64,000 nucleotides of DNA from VAZQ01 sp963712565 (lineage in GTDB: Bacteria > Pseudomonadota > Alphaproteobacteria > Rhizobiales > Xanthobacteraceae). Positions within the stretch are counted from its first letter, which is position 1, and every line of letters begins with the position of its first letter. Shown here piece by piece: positions 1-9,269 of this stretch. Both the position numbers and the translations under genes were made by a program. Location of the stretch: NCBI GenBank assembly GCA_963712565.1, contig CAVQIP010000055.1, forward strand, positions 434,001 through 498,000, in the 5' to 3' direction. The notes beneath the pieces are model-generated. The model had not been told where the DNA came from and ran no database searches. It was given only the letters and a program-made list of their open reading frames with translations.

Positions 1-1262
1 CCGCGCGCGGCGCGTTCGCCTTCCAGCAGGCGCAGCGGGCGGCGCGGCAGGCGGAGCGGGCTGCGCAGCAGACCAATGCGCAAGGCGCCGCCGGTTCGCC
101 GGCGGAGATGAAACCGGGCGAGCAACCGGCGCCGCCGCCGCAGCGCAATCCCGGTCCCGGCGTGCCGCAGCAGATTTATCTCGACGAAGCCAAGGCGCGC
201 ATCGCTGCCGCGCTCGGTGCCGAGATCGGCCTGGCCGAGCGGCTGGTCTGGTTCTGGTCGAATCATTTCTGCGTGTCGGCGGACAAGGGTAACGTGCGCC
301 AGATCTGCGGCGCCTACGAGCGCGAAGCCATCCGTGCCAACGTGCTCGGCCGTTTCGGCGACATGCTGCTGGCGGCTGAATCCCATCCGGCGATGCTGAT
401 CTATCTCGACAATGCGCGCTCGATCGGCCCCGACTCGATCGCCGGCGTCAGGCAGAAGCGCGGGCTCAATGAAAATCTCGCGCGCGAGATCCTCGAGCTG
501 CATACGCTCGGCGTGCGCAGCGTCTACACACAGGAGGACGTCACGCGCTTCGCCAACGTGATCACCGGCTGGACCTTCGTGCCGTTTCGCCGCGAACCTA
601 CCCGCGGCGGCGAGTTCGAGTTCAATCCGCGCACGCACCAGCCCGGCAGCCAGACCGTGATCGGGAAGAGCTATGCCGACGCCGGTTTCGAGCAAGGCCG
701 CGCCGTGCTCGCCGCGCTGGCGCGTCATCCCGCCACCGCCAAGCATGTTGCCGGCAAGCTCGCGCGCCACTTCGTCGCCGACGAGCCGCCGCCGGCGCTG
801 GTCGAACGGCTGGCCAAGCGCTTTCTCGCCACGCAAGGCGATCTCAAGGAGGTGGCGAAGATGCTGCTGACTGCGCCGGAGGCCTGGGAAGCGCCACGCG
901 CCAAGCTCAAGCGTCCGGGCGAATGGGTGATCGGAGCGCTGCGCGCGGTGGGCGTCACGGCGCCCGATATCAGGCCGGTGATGCAGGCGCAGAACCTCTT
1001 GGGGGAGCCGCTGTGGCGGCCGTCGGCTCCCAAGGGTTTCACCGACGAGAGCGCGCCCTGGCTCGACGGTCTGGCGCAGCGCCTCGACATCGCCAATCAG
1101 CTCGCGCGACGGGCGGGCGGAGAAGCGGATCCGAGAGAGGTGTTCGAGGAGGCGCTGGCACCGCTCGCCTCGACCGAGACGCGGCAAGCCGTCACCCGCG
1201 CCGACAGCCGCCCGCAGGCGCTCGCGCTGCTGTTCATGGCGCCAGAGTTTCAACGGAGGTGA
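1..1262 (+). CDS. DUF1800 family protein, 5' end outside the window
   Basis: The frame is open from the first bases of the window, so the true start lies upstream; an internal ATG at 108 is not a convincing start because the Ala/Gln-rich coding continues before it. The DUF1800 hallmark 'GLNENLAREILELHTLGV' is at 457-510, followed by the 'YTQEDV..FA..ITGW' segment. Proteins of this family are usually encoded next to a DUF1501 protein, as here: that gene starts 2 bases after this stop, so the two are probably one operon. The biochemical role of the family is not established; exported or envelope roles are usually suggested. Confidence 0.9.
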   Translation, partial: ARGAFAFQQAQRAARQAERAAQQTNAQGAAGSPAEMKPGEQPAPPPQRNPGPGVPQQIYLDEAKARIAAALGAEIGLAERLVWFWSNHFCVSADKGNVRQICGAYEREAIRANVLGRFGDMLLAAESHPAMLIYLDNARSIGPDSIAGVRQKRGLNENLAREILELHTLGVRSVYTQEDVTRFANVITGWTFVPFRREPTRGGEFEFNPRTHQPGSQTVIGKSYADAGFEQGRAVLAALARHPATAKHVAGKLARHFVADEPPPALVERLAKRFLATQGDLKEVAKMLLTAPEAWEAPRAKLKRPGEWVIGALRAVGVTAPDIRPVMQAQNLLGEPLWRPSAPKGFTDESAPWLDGLAQRLDIANQLARRAGGEADPREVFEEALAPLASTETRQAVTRADSRPQALALLFMAPEFQRR

Positions 1263-1264
1263 TC

Positions 1265-2494
1265 ATGAGCCTGCACGCTCCGAGCCGCCGCGAACTGCTG
1301 CTGGCCTCCGGCACGCTGTTCGCCTGGGCGTATCTGCCGAAGGTGGCGCGCGCGGAGGGCCGCGATCCGCGCCTGCTGGTGATCGTGTTGCGCGGCGCGC
1401 TCGACGGGCTCGCGGCGGTCGCACCGGTGGGCGATCCCGATTGGGTCGGCTTGCGCGGCGACAAGGCGCTCACGCTCGACGGCAAGCCTCCGGCGCTGCC
1501 GCTCGATTCCTTCTTCGCGCTCAACGGCGCGATGCCGAACCTGCACCGTCTCTACAAATCCGGCGCGGCGACCATCGTGCACGCCACCGCCACGCCCTAC
1601 CGCGAGCGCTCACATTTCGACGGCCAGGACGTCCTGGAAAGCGGCCTCGGCAAGCCGGGCGCGACCGACACCGGCTGGCTCAACCGCGCGCTGCTCTCGC
1701 TGCAACCGGCCGGACGCGCCGGCTCGCGCGATGCCTTCGCGCTCGGGCCCATCGCGCCGTTGGTGGTGCGTGGACCGGCGCCGGTCCTGTCGTGGACGCC
1801 GCGGCGGCTGCCGCCGGCGAGCGACGACACGCTGATGCGGCTCATGGACCTCTACCGCCACACCGACCCCGCGCTCGCCCGGGTGCTGGAGGAGCGCATG
1901 GGACTTGCGACCATCGCGCGTGCCGGCGGCATGGACGGCGAACAGCCGCGCGCCGCCGGCGCCGGACAAGTGCGCGCCTATTTCGCCGAATCCGCCGGTA
2001 CGGCTGCGAAGTTTATGGCGCGGCCGGATGGGCCGCGCATCGGCGCGCTCGCGTTCGACGGCTGGGACACCCACGCCGCGGAAGGCGCAACCAGCGGCCG
2101 GCTGGCGACCTTGCTCGGCGCGCTGGACGGCGCCCTTGCCGCGATCGAGAGCGAGATGAGGGACGCCTGGCGCGAGACCGTGGTCGCCGTCATCACCGAG
2201 TTCGGCCGCACCGCCCGCATCAACGGCACCGACGGCACCGACCACGGCACCGCGACGGTGGCGCTGCTCGCCGGCGGCGCGCTCAAGGGCGGCCGCGTGG
2301 TCGCCGACTGGCCCGGGCTGAAGCCCGCCAAACTCCACGATGGCCGCGACCTCAAGCCGACCACCGACCTGCGCGCCGTGCTCAAGGGCCTGCTCAAGGA
2401 TCATCTGCGCGTCGATGGCACCGTGCTCGCGACCAAGGTGTTTCCCGACAGCGCCGCGGTGAAACCGATGGCGGGGTTGCTGCAGCAGGCCTAG
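1265..2494 (+). CDS. DUF1501 family Tat-exported protein
   Basis: A 409-residue protein starting at ATG 1265 behind a strong AGGAGGT-type ribosome site that overlaps the end of the DUF1800 gene (GGAGGTGATC). The N-terminus 'SRRELLLASGTLFAW' is a twin-arginine signal ending near 'ARAEG'. The body has the DUF1501 pattern of a sulfatase/alkaline-phosphatase-like fold: 'LLVIVLRGALDGL' near the start, 'SHFDGQDVLESG', 'ALAFDGWDTHA' and 'VITEFGRTARINGT..GTDHG'. Function is unknown, but the DUF1800-DUF1501 pairing is conserved in many proteobacteria, so the two probably act together in the envelope. Confidence 0.9.
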   Translation: MSLHAPSRRELLLASGTLFAWAYLPKVARAEGRDPRLLVIVLRGALDGLAAVAPVGDPDWVGLRGDKALTLDGKPPALPLDSFFALNGAMPNLHRLYKSGAATIVHATATPYRERSHFDGQDVLESGLGKPGATDTGWLNRALLSLQPAGRAGSRDAFALGPIAPLVVRGPAPVLSWTPRRLPPASDDTLMRLMDLYRHTDPALARVLEERMGLATIARAGGMDGEQPRAAGAGQVRAYFAESAGTAAKFMARPDGPRIGALAFDGWDTHAAEGATSGRLATLLGALDGALAAIESEMRDAWRETVVAVITEFGRTARINGTDGTDHGTATVALLAGGALKGGRVVADWPGLKPAKLHDGRDLKPTTDLRAVLKGLLKDHLRVDGTVLATKVFPDSAAVKPMAGLLQQA

Positions 2495-2635
2495 CGCCGT
2501 TTCTGCCAAAATGAATTGCAAGACGTGGTGACATGGCGTGTCGCGGGCTCGACCTCTGCCCGCATGCCGGCGGAGGGGCGAACCGAGCCCGCGGCAACGC
2601 TGTTCATTGCAAGACGTAATGGGCACAAGTCAGCG

Positions 2636-2713
2636 TGTCGTCGTCCCCGCGCAAGCGGGGACCCATATTCCAGAGTCGGTGGTTATGGATCCTCGCTTGC
2701 GCGAGGATGACAG
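2636..2713. repeat. Intergenic palindromic repeat (CCCCGC...GCGGGG type)
   Basis: The stretch holds two hairpins: CCCCGC-GCAA-GCGGGG (2645-2660), and a second built on TCCTCGC/GCGAGGA near 2690-2708. It lies between the DUF1501 gene and the anti-sigma gene (converging strands). The layout 'gtcgtccccgc..aagcgggg acccata' recurs at 23186-23252, so this is a dispersed family. It could act as a bidirectional terminator or mRNA stabiliser. Confidence 0.7.
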
Positions 2714-2778
2714 CCACGGGATCGCCCGTCCGGATTCGGTATCAGCGGTGTTCGGTGTGCCGGCGAGGCAAATCCGGT

Positions 2779-3540
2779 CTACCGCTCCTGGCTGGCGGTG
2801 CGAAACGCCTTGGCAAAGGCGTTGAGATCGGGCAGCGCGAGGTCGGAGACCGCCCAGTAGGCGATGCCGTCCTCGACCCAGGACAGAATGTTGTAGCCGG
2901 CGATCTGCGCATGCTCGCGCGCCAAGGCGCCGCCGCCGGGAACCGCGGTGAGGCTGATCAGATGCCGGCGGTAGCCGTAGATCAGGGTCGGCGCCGGGAC
3001 GCGGCCGATCACGTCGACGCGGCCGCCGATCAGGGGAAAGCCTTCATTCGCGAGATCGACGACGCGCGGGGAGTCGGGAATGCGGCCGTTGAACCAGGGC
3101 TTGACGGTGTGTCGGTCAGACGAGGCGATATCGATGGGCTGCGGCGCCATCAGCCCACGCATGTGACTGGCGACGACCATGTCCGCGGTCGCATCGGCCG
3201 GGCCAGGCTGCACGGCAAACCAGGTCGCGCCGCTCGCGACGACGGCGGCAAGCGCGACCGAGGCCGCGAGCGCGCGCCAGGACGGCTGCGCCGCCGCACG
3301 CGCAGGCGCCCGACGCAGGCCGACCGCGGTTTCGATCCGGCGCACCAGCTCCGGTGGCGCGGCTTCGCGCGGGAGTTGCTCCCGCACCACGCGCCGCAGC
3401 GCCGCCACGCGGTCGCGTTCGGCCGCCAACGCGGGATCGCTGGCGAAGCGAGCCTCGATCTCGAGGGCATGCGCGGGGTCGAGCTCGCCGTCGAGATAGG
3501 CGTGAACGAGCAAGCTCGGGTCGTTCGGCGAAGCGGTCAT
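2779..3540 (-). CDS. Anti-sigma factor, membrane-anchored
   Basis: A 253-residue protein. The N-terminal cytoplasmic part ('LLVHAYLDGELDPAHALEIE') matches the helical anti-sigma domain (RskA/zinc-finger-like, here without the Cys/His zinc motif). One membrane segment lies at about residues 88-110 (ALAASVALAAVVASGATWFAV), followed by a periplasmic domain of about 140 residues. Its ATG overlaps the stop of the upstream sigma gene by four bases (ATGA), so the pair is translationally coupled and the protein is expected to hold that sigma factor inactive. The inducing signal is unknown. Such proteins are often annotated 'anti-sigma factor family protein'. Confidence 0.85.
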   Translation of the reverse strand: MTASPNDPSLLVHAYLDGELDPAHALEIEARFASDPALAAERDRVAALRRVVREQLPREAAPPELVRRIETAVGLRRAPARAAAQPSWRALAASVALAAVVASGATWFAVQPGPADATADMVVASHMRGLMAPQPIDIASSDRHTVKPWFNGRIPDSPRVVDLANEGFPLIGGRVDVIGRVPAPTLIYGYRRHLISLTAVPGGGALAREHAQIAGYNILSWVEDGIAYWAVSDLALPDLNAFAKAFRTASQER

Positions 3541-4109
3541 GCGCGGTCCCTTGATTCGTTCCTTGGTTCGTCCGTTCCGAGGCCGGCGATCAGCCGCCGG
3601 CGCGCGCGCGCGAGCCGCGACATCACGGTGCCGATGGGGACCTTGGTCACTTCGGCGATTTCCCGATAGTCCAGGCCCTGCACGTCACGCAGCACCAGCG
3701 TTTCCCGGAACGGCACCGGCAGCGCCGCGATCGCGGCTTCCAGGCGCACCGCGTCGGCCTTGGCGATGAGCGCCGCCTCCGGCGTTTGCGGCGCCGGCGC
3801 GAACGCGCTGCTTGCCCGCTCCTGCTCGACGGCTTCCAGATCGTCGACCATCAGCAGCGACGCCGAGCGATTCTTGCCCAGCCAGCTATAGGCGGCATGG
3901 CGCACGATGGTGAGCAGCCAGGCGCGGGGGTTGACCCCGGCAAAACCGCCGATCCCGCGGAAAGCTCGCAAACAGGCCTCCTGCACCACGTCCTCGGCAT
4001 CGGCGCGATCGCCGGTGAGCCAGCGCGCGAGCGCATAGGCATCGGCGAGGTGCGGCAGCACCACGCTGGCGAAGCGCGCCCGGTCTTCGTCGCTGCTCAC
4101 GCTCCTCAT
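3537..4109 (-). CDS. RNA polymerase sigma factor, ECF type
   Basis: From ATG 4109 the product has 190 residues, the usual ECF size. Region 2 is seen as 'ALARWLTGDRADAEDVVQEACLRAFR..FAGVNPRAWL' and region 4 as 'ALPVPFRETLVLRDVQGLDYREIAEVTKVPIGTVMSRLARARRRL'. The frame stays open to 4229, but the extra N-terminal residues do not resemble a sigma factor; ATG 4133 is an alternative start and neither has a strong ribosome site. It is co-transcribed with the anti-sigma gene by ATGA overlap. The stretch between region 2 and region 4 is Ala/Pro-rich, a normal linker. Confidence 0.9.
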   Translation of the reverse strand: MRSVSSDEDRARFASVVLPHLADAYALARWLTGDRADAEDVVQEACLRAFRGIGGFAGVNPRAWLLTIVRHAAYSWLGKNRSASLLMVDDLEAVEQERASSAFAPAPQTPEAALIAKADAVRLEAAIAALPVPFRETLVLRDVQGLDYREIAEVTKVPIGTVMSRLARARRRLIAGLGTDEPRNESRDRA

Positions 4110-4244
4110 CGTCCATGCGCACGCTGCGGCCATGCGGAAAGAGATCGGCCATCCGCCGATTTTATTCCCGACACAGCAACGAGGGGGCCGGTTTAGCAGG
4201 AAATCGCAGTCTTGGCGGCAGCCGAGCACACAGGCGCCGGGCGA

Positions 4245-6092
4245 TTACTCCGCCGCCTGCATGCCGCCGGCGTCGATGAAACCGCCGGACTGGCGCCGCC
4301 ACAGTGCGGCGTAATGGCCGCGCTGGCGCAACAACTCCTCGTGCGTGCCCTGCTCGACGATGCGGCCGCGATCGAGCACGATCAGCCGGTCCATGCGTGC
4401 GATGGTCGAGAGCCGGTGCGCGATGGCGATCACGGTCTTGCCGGCCATCAGCGTGCCCAGGCTCGATTGGATCGCGGCCTCCACCTCGCTGTCGAGCGCG
4501 GAGGTGGCCTCGTCGAGCACCAGGATCGGCGCATCCTTGAGGATCACGCGCGCAATGGCGACGCGCTGGCGTTGCCCGCCGGACAACTTCACCCCGCGCT
4601 CGCCGACCTGCGCGGCGTAGCCGCGGCGCTGCTTCCAGTCCTCGAGCTCGAGAATGAACTCGTGGGCATGGGCGAGCTTGGCCGCCGCGACGATCTCCGC
4701 ATCGGTTGCCTGCGGCCGGCCGTAGCGGATGTTGTCGCCGATCGAGCGGTGCAGCAGCGATGTGTCCTGCGTCACCACCGAGATTTGCGCGCGCAGGCTC
4801 TCCTGCGTGACCGCGGCGATGTCCTGGCCGTCGATCAGGATGCGCCCGCCTTCAAGATCGAAGAAGCGCAGCAACAGATTGACCACCGTGGACTTGCCGG
4901 CGCCGGAACGGCCGATCAACCCGATCTTCTCGCCGGGCTCGACGGTCAAGGTCAGGCCGTCGATGACGCCGCTGTCGCGGCCATAGCCGAAGCGCACGTC
5001 CTCGAATCGGATCTCGCCGCGCGTCACCGCGAGCGCCGCCGCGTCGGGCCGGTCCGTGAGCATGATCGGCCGTGCGATGGTCATCATGCCCTCCTGGATG
5101 ACGCCGATATTCTCGAAGATCGACGTGATCTGCAGGGCGACCCAGCCGGCGACGTTCACGATCTGCCAGGCGAGCGGCAGCGCCATCGCCACCGTCCCGA
5201 CTTCGACCTTGCCTTGCGTCCACAGCACGAGCGCGAGCGCGCCGGTGCCGGTGACCATCATCGCGTTGAGCGAGGACAGGCAGAAGCTGAACAGCGTGTT
5301 CAGTCGCAGCGAGCGATAGAACAGATCGGTGTGTTGATCGATGGCGTCGCGCACATAGGCGTCCTCTTCGCGCGCGCGCGCGAACAGCTTCACCGTCAGG
5401 ATGTTGGTGTAGCTGTCGACGATGCGCCCGGTGAGCATCGAGCGCCCTTCCGACACCGCCTTGGAACGGTCGCGCATGCGCGGCACGAGCACGCGCAGCA
5501 TCACCAGATAGCCCAGGAACCACAGCACCACCGGAACCGTCAGCACCGGATCGGCGGAACCGAGCAGGATGAGCGCGCTGGTGCCGTAGACCAGGATGTA
5601 CCAGACGCTGGTGATCAGCGCGACCAGCGTCTCGCGAATCGCCGGCCCGGTCTGCATCACCCGGTTGGCGATGCGGCCGGCGAAGTCGTTCTGGAAGAAC
5701 GCCCAGGATTGGCGCACCACGTACCAGTGGTTCTGCCAGCGGATGCGATTCGACACGTTGGCCGAGATCGCCTGGTTCGCGATCAGGTTCTGCGTGGTCA
5801 GCGCCAGCGGCCGCGCGATCAGCAGCACCACCGCCATGCCGGCGAGGTGCGGCCAAAATCGTGCGAACAGCTCGTCCGGCGGGGTCGCCGTGATCAACGT
5901 GACGATGCGTCCCATGAACACCGGGATGGTCGAATCGAGCAGCGCCACCACCAGGCCGGCCGCGAACAAAGCCGCGAACAGGCCTTTCGCCTGGCGGGCG
6001 AAATGCCAGAAGAAGGCGACGAAGCCGGGCGGGGGCTCCGCCTGCTCCGGGAGATCGGTCGGCTTCAACAGCCGCTCGAAACGGGTAAACAT
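4245..6092 (-). CDS. ABC exporter, fused permease and ATPase (MsbA/multidrug type)
   Basis: A 615-residue half-transporter. The N-terminal ~330 residues hold about six membrane segments of the type-IV exporter fold; the C-terminal nucleotide-binding domain has Walker A 'GRSGAGKST', Q-loop 'ISVVTQDTSLLHRS', signature 'LSGGQRQRVAIAR', Walker B 'ILVLDEATSALD' and the switch His in 'IAHRLSTI'. It works as a dimer in the inner membrane and exports lipids or drugs; the substrate cannot be told from sequence. The gene stands alone, on the strand opposite to its right neighbours' antisense open frames. All catalytic motifs are intact. Confidence 0.92.
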   Translation of the reverse strand: MFTRFERLLKPTDLPEQAEPPPGFVAFFWHFARQAKGLFAALFAAGLVVALLDSTIPVFMGRIVTLITATPPDELFARFWPHLAGMAVVLLIARPLALTTQNLIANQAISANVSNRIRWQNHWYVVRQSWAFFQNDFAGRIANRVMQTGPAIRETLVALITSVWYILVYGTSALILLGSADPVLTVPVVLWFLGYLVMLRVLVPRMRDRSKAVSEGRSMLTGRIVDSYTNILTVKLFARAREEDAYVRDAIDQHTDLFYRSLRLNTLFSFCLSSLNAMMVTGTGALALVLWTQGKVEVGTVAMALPLAWQIVNVAGWVALQITSIFENIGVIQEGMMTIARPIMLTDRPDAAALAVTRGEIRFEDVRFGYGRDSGVIDGLTLTVEPGEKIGLIGRSGAGKSTVVNLLLRFFDLEGGRILIDGQDIAAVTQESLRAQISVVTQDTSLLHRSIGDNIRYGRPQATDAEIVAAAKLAHAHEFILELEDWKQRRGYAAQVGERGVKLSGGQRQRVAIARVILKDAPILVLDEATSALDSEVEAAIQSSLGTLMAGKTVIAIAHRLSTIARMDRLIVLDRGRIVEQGTHEELLRQRGHYAALWRRQSGGFIDAGGMQAAE

Positions 6093-6325
6093 GGCACCGG
6101 CTCGAAAAACGGACCGCGACCGCTCGCCGGCGCCAGCCGTGGCGCCGTGCAGCGGTGCGACCCCGCATTGCTGTTATCGGATCGGATGCGGGCGGGTAGC
6201 GAAGCTTCGTGTCGGGACTATGACGTCGGGGCCGGTGAACCCCATGTCTTGCCGCTGTTGCCTTTGCGCCACAGCGCTGCCCCCAACGTGCTGGGCGCCC
6301 AGCGTGGCGTCGAGCCTGCCGGTTT

Positions 6326-7459
6326 TCATTTTGACGGCGCGAGGCGCAGGATGCGACCGGCGGAGTTGTCGGTCACCAGCCACAGCGCCTCGTCCGGCCC
6401 CTGGCGTACGTCGCGAATGCGCTCGCCCAGCTGCTGCAACAGCCGCTCTTCCTTGACCACCTTGTCGCCGTCGAGCTCGAGCCGCGCCAGCAACCGACCG
6501 GCCAGCGCCCCGACGAACATGTTGCCGCGCCAGGCGGGAAACAGGCTGCCGGTGTAGAACGCCATGCCGGACGGCGCGATCGAGGGGACCCAGTACCAGA
6601 TCGGCTGCTCCATGCCGTTTTTGTGCGTGCTGGCGTGGATCTTGGCCCCGCTGTAGTCGATGCCGAAGCCGATCACCGGCCAGCCGTAATTCTTGCCGGG
6701 CTCGATGATGTTGATCTCGTCGCCGCCGCGCGGCCCATGCTCCTGCTCCCACAGCTTTCCGGTCGTGGGATGGAGTGCGAGCCCCTGCGGATTGCGGTGA
6801 CCGTAGCTCCAGATTTCCGGCTTGGCGCCGGATTTGCCGACGAACGGATTGTCGGGCGGCGCCGATCCGTCCGGCCGGATGCGGATGATCTTGCCGAGGT
6901 GATTGCCGAGATTCTGCGCCTGGTCGCGGGTGGTGAAATGCTCGCCCAGGGTTAGGAACAGATTATCGTCCGGCGTCTGCACGATGCGACAGCCGAAATG
7001 ACCGCCGCTGGAGAGCGGGCCTTGCTGGTGGAAGATCACCTGGACCTCATCGAGCCGCGGCGCACCGTCCTCCGCCAGCCGGGCGCGGGCGAGCGCGGTG
7101 CGTCCGCCGGCCCCTTCCGGCTCGGCGTAGCAGAGGTAAATCGTCCGGTTGTGCGCGAAGGCGCGGTCGAGCGCGACGTCATGCAAGCCGCCCTGGTTTA
7201 CCGCGAAGACTTTCGGCACGCCGGCGAGCGCCGGCGAGAGCTTGCCGTCCTTGGACACGATTCGCACCCGCCCCGGACGTTCGGTGACCAGCATGCGACC
7301 GTCCGGCAGGAAGGCGAGCGACCAGGGATGATCGAGGCCTTTTGCCACAGGCTCCACCACGACATTGCCGGCGGCGGAACGCAGCACTTGCGCGTCGCAG
7401 GGCGCGCAGCCGATAGCGACCAGCGCGACGGCTGCGCACAGCATTGCCGATAATCTCAT
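6326..7459 (-). CDS. PQQ-dependent aldose sugar dehydrogenase (YliI/GSDH family)
   Basis: A 377-residue exported protein. Start ATG 7459 has a good AGGAGAG site 7 bases upstream and opens a Sec signal with a lipobox-like 'VALVAIGCAPCDAQ', so it may be a lipoprotein. Beta-propeller features of the glucose/sorbosone dehydrogenase family are clear: 'LDHPWSLAFLPDGRMLVTERPGRVRI', 'GGLHDVALD', 'SSGGHFGCRI', 'YGHRNPQGLALHPTTGKLWEQEHGPRGGDEINII', 'GKNYGWPVI' and the C-terminal 'IRDVRQGPDEALWLVTD'. It oxidises aldoses in the periplasm using PQQ. No PQQ biosynthesis gene is present in the window. Confidence 0.92.
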   Translation of the reverse strand: MRLSAMLCAAVALVAIGCAPCDAQVLRSAAGNVVVEPVAKGLDHPWSLAFLPDGRMLVTERPGRVRIVSKDGKLSPALAGVPKVFAVNQGGLHDVALDRAFAHNRTIYLCYAEPEGAGGRTALARARLAEDGAPRLDEVQVIFHQQGPLSSGGHFGCRIVQTPDDNLFLTLGEHFTTRDQAQNLGNHLGKIIRIRPDGSAPPDNPFVGKSGAKPEIWSYGHRNPQGLALHPTTGKLWEQEHGPRGGDEINIIEPGKNYGWPVIGFGIDYSGAKIHASTHKNGMEQPIWYWVPSIAPSGMAFYTGSLFPAWRGNMFVGALAGRLLARLELDGDKVVKEERLLQQLGERIRDVRQGPDEALWLVTDNSAGRILRLAPSK

Positions 7460-7631
7460 GCAAACTCTCCTGCGCGCGCGACTCCTGCGCGGCGCTGCGA
7501 CAACGATGCGTTGGCGCCGATGTTCCAGCAAGCACCCGCCGGGTCACATCAGTGTGACAGCAATGCTGACTTTTCGCCTCGCAGGGCCCTGTGGGATCAT
7601 GAAAATCCGGCAGACGACAGACGAGGAACCC

Positions 7632-8606
7632 ATGAAGCTGATACACGTCGCCGCGGCGGCGCTTGCCGTCGCGGTCGGTTGCCTCGGCGAGGCGCAGGCG
7701 CAAGCCTTTCCGTCGCATCCCGTTACGATAATCGTGCCGTTTCCCGCCGGCGGGCCGACCGATACCCTCGCGCGCATCTTGAGCGAGCGCATGCGGGTAT
7801 CGCTCGGGCAGCCGGTGATCGTCGAGAACGTCACCGGCGCTGGCGCGAGCATCGGCGTGGCCCGCGCGGCGCAAGCCGCGCCCGACGGCTACACGATCAA
7901 TCTCGGCAACTGGACCAGCCACGTCGGGGCGGGTCCGATGTATCCGGCCGTGCACGACGCGCTGTTGGAGATGCAGCCGATAGCGCGCATAAGCGCCACG
8001 CCGTTGATGATCATCGGCAAGAACGCGCTGCCGCCGAAGAACGCCAAGGAGCTGGTCGCGTGGCTCAAGGACAACCCGGGCAAGGCGTCGGCGGCAACCG
8101 TAGGGTCCGGCAGCGGTGCGCACGTCTGCTTGCTCTACTTCCAGCAGAAGACGGGCACCAGCTTCCAGCTCGTGCCTTATCGCGGCGGCGCACCGATCAT
8201 GCAGGACTTGGTAGCGGGGCAGATCGATCTGTTCTGCGCCGAGGCGTCGCAGACGCTGTCGTTCCTGCGCAGCGGCACGATCAAGGCCTTCGCCGTGATG
8301 TCGAAAGAGCGCTGGCCGTCGGCGCCCGACGTTCCGACCATGGATGAGGTGGGTGCGCCGGGCATGTACATTTCGTTTTGGAACGGCATGTGGGCGCCGA
8401 AGGGCACCCCCGCGGACGTGGTCTCCAAGCTCGATGCCGCCATCGTCGACAGCCTGGCGGACCCGACCGTGCGGCAGCGGCTGACCGATCTCGGCCACGT
8501 GATCGCGACGCGCGAAGAACAGACGCCGGCGGCGCTCGCCGCCCACCACCAGGCCGAGATCGAGAAGTGGTGGCCGATCATCAAGGCGGCCAACACCAAA
8601 CAGTAA
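7632..8606 (+). CDS. Bug-type receptor of a tripartite tricarboxylate transporter
   Basis: A 324-residue periplasmic binding protein. The start ATG 7632 follows GAGGAA; the signal peptide ends at 'GEAQAQA'. The Bug/TctC signature is 'PVTIIVPFPAGGPTDTLARIL' and 'PVIVENVTGAGASIGVARAAQAAPDGYT', with later 'LVPYRGGAPIMQDLVAGQIDLF'. It would capture a carboxylate or similar ligand for a TctAB permease; no tctAB lies next to it, so it is an orphan receptor (a full tctCBA set is at 21.1-24.3 kb). A strong hairpin follows the stop. Confidence 0.92.
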   Translation: MKLIHVAAAALAVAVGCLGEAQAQAFPSHPVTIIVPFPAGGPTDTLARILSERMRVSLGQPVIVENVTGAGASIGVARAAQAAPDGYTINLGNWTSHVGAGPMYPAVHDALLEMQPIARISATPLMIIGKNALPPKNAKELVAWLKDNPGKASAATVGSGSGAHVCLLYFQQKTGTSFQLVPYRGGAPIMQDLVAGQIDLFCAEASQTLSFLRSGTIKAFAVMSKERWPSAPDVPTMDEVGAPGMYISFWNGMWAPKGTPADVVSKLDAAIVDSLADPTVRQRLTDLGHVIATREEQTPAALAAHHQAEIEKWWPIIKAANTKQ

Positions 8607-8624
8607 TGACGAGTCCCACAACGT

Positions 8625-8656
8625 CACTGCCGCGCGTCGGCTGACGCGCGGCAGTG
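8625..8656 (+). terminator. Strong 14-bp hairpin after the Bug receptor gene
   Basis: CACTGCCGCGCGTC, a four-base loop GGCT, then the exact complement GACGCGCGGCAGTG. The hairpin begins 19 bases after the receptor stop. There is no clear T-run after it (GGGTCC), so it may be a terminator of modest strength or an mRNA 3'-end stabiliser. Confidence 0.6.
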
Positions 8657-8690
8657 GGTCCCCCGACCGGCCGCCCGAAACGGCGGAAGA

Positions 8691-8981
8691 TCAATCGTAG
8701 TCCGGAGCCGCCACGACGACGGCGGTGACCCCGCCCATGGCTGCCAGCAACAGGACCATGGACAGCGCGACCGTCCACGGCGTGCCGTCGCCCATGGTCA
8801 CGGCGACGACCCCCTCGGCGCGGGCGATGCCGATCGACACGGCAGTGACGGCGATGGCGGTCGACACGGCGAGCGCTGCGGTAGTGATCAATTCGACCAA
8901 CGCGATGGAGCGCTGCTTGGGCGCGCAAGCCGGGCGGGGCTCCTGCTCGGCTGCGGCGCGCGCGATCAATCTCTTGGGCAT
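8691..8981 (-). CDS. Small two-helix membrane protein of unknown function
   Basis: A 96-residue frame starting at ATG 8981 behind a clear GGAGATTTGAC ribosome site. The basic N-terminus (MPKRLIARAAAEQ) is followed by two hydrophobic stretches at about residues 29-50 and 67-90 separated by 'ARAEGVVAVTMGDGTPW'. The layout is typical of a small inner-membrane protein with both ends in the cytoplasm. I do not recognise a family. It lies on the opposite strand to both flanking genes. The ribosome site and hydrophobic pattern argue that it is a real gene. Confidence 0.6.
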   Translation of the reverse strand: MPKRLIARAAAEQEPRPACAPKQRSIALVELITTAALAVSTAIAVTAVSIGIARAEGVVAVTMGDGTPWTVALSMVLLLAAMGGVTAVVVAAPDYD

Positions 8982-9162
8982 GTCAAATCTCCGCGAATCA
9001 GGCCTGCAATTTGTCGGGGCGGATGCCGGCGGCGGTTCGGCCGGACTAGGGCGAAGGCTTTGGCGAAGAAGGGCAATTTTATGTTTTAGGTTAATGAAGG
9101 GTTAACGCCGCCCGCCGTTCCGCAGCCAGCGTCCGCGCGCCGTTCCCGCCTTGACGTTAATT

Positions 9163-9177
9163 GTTGTCGATGACAAC
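9163..9177. promoter_or_regulatory. Palindrome GTTGTC-GAT-GACAAC, candidate MarR operator
   Basis: A perfect 6-bp inverted repeat with a 3-bp centre in an AT-richer patch (TTGACGTTAATTGTTGTC), about 90 bases upstream of the MarR-family start. MarR dimers bind sites of this size, often autoregulating; assignment to this regulator is inference from position. Confidence 0.4.
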
Positions 9178-9269
9178 GTTATCACGATTGCATCGATCGC
9201 TGCGTCGTGGCGTTGTCGCCCGGTATCCAGCCGGCGCGTCGCGAGCGGTCATTAGGGCGGAGAGTTGAC

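Noticed and set aside
4212..6557. Long open frame on the plus strand opposite the ABC exporter
   Set aside because: Composition is Arg/His/Gly/Asp-rich as expected for antisense reading of a GC-rich gene; the minus strand has a complete ABC exporter with all motifs.
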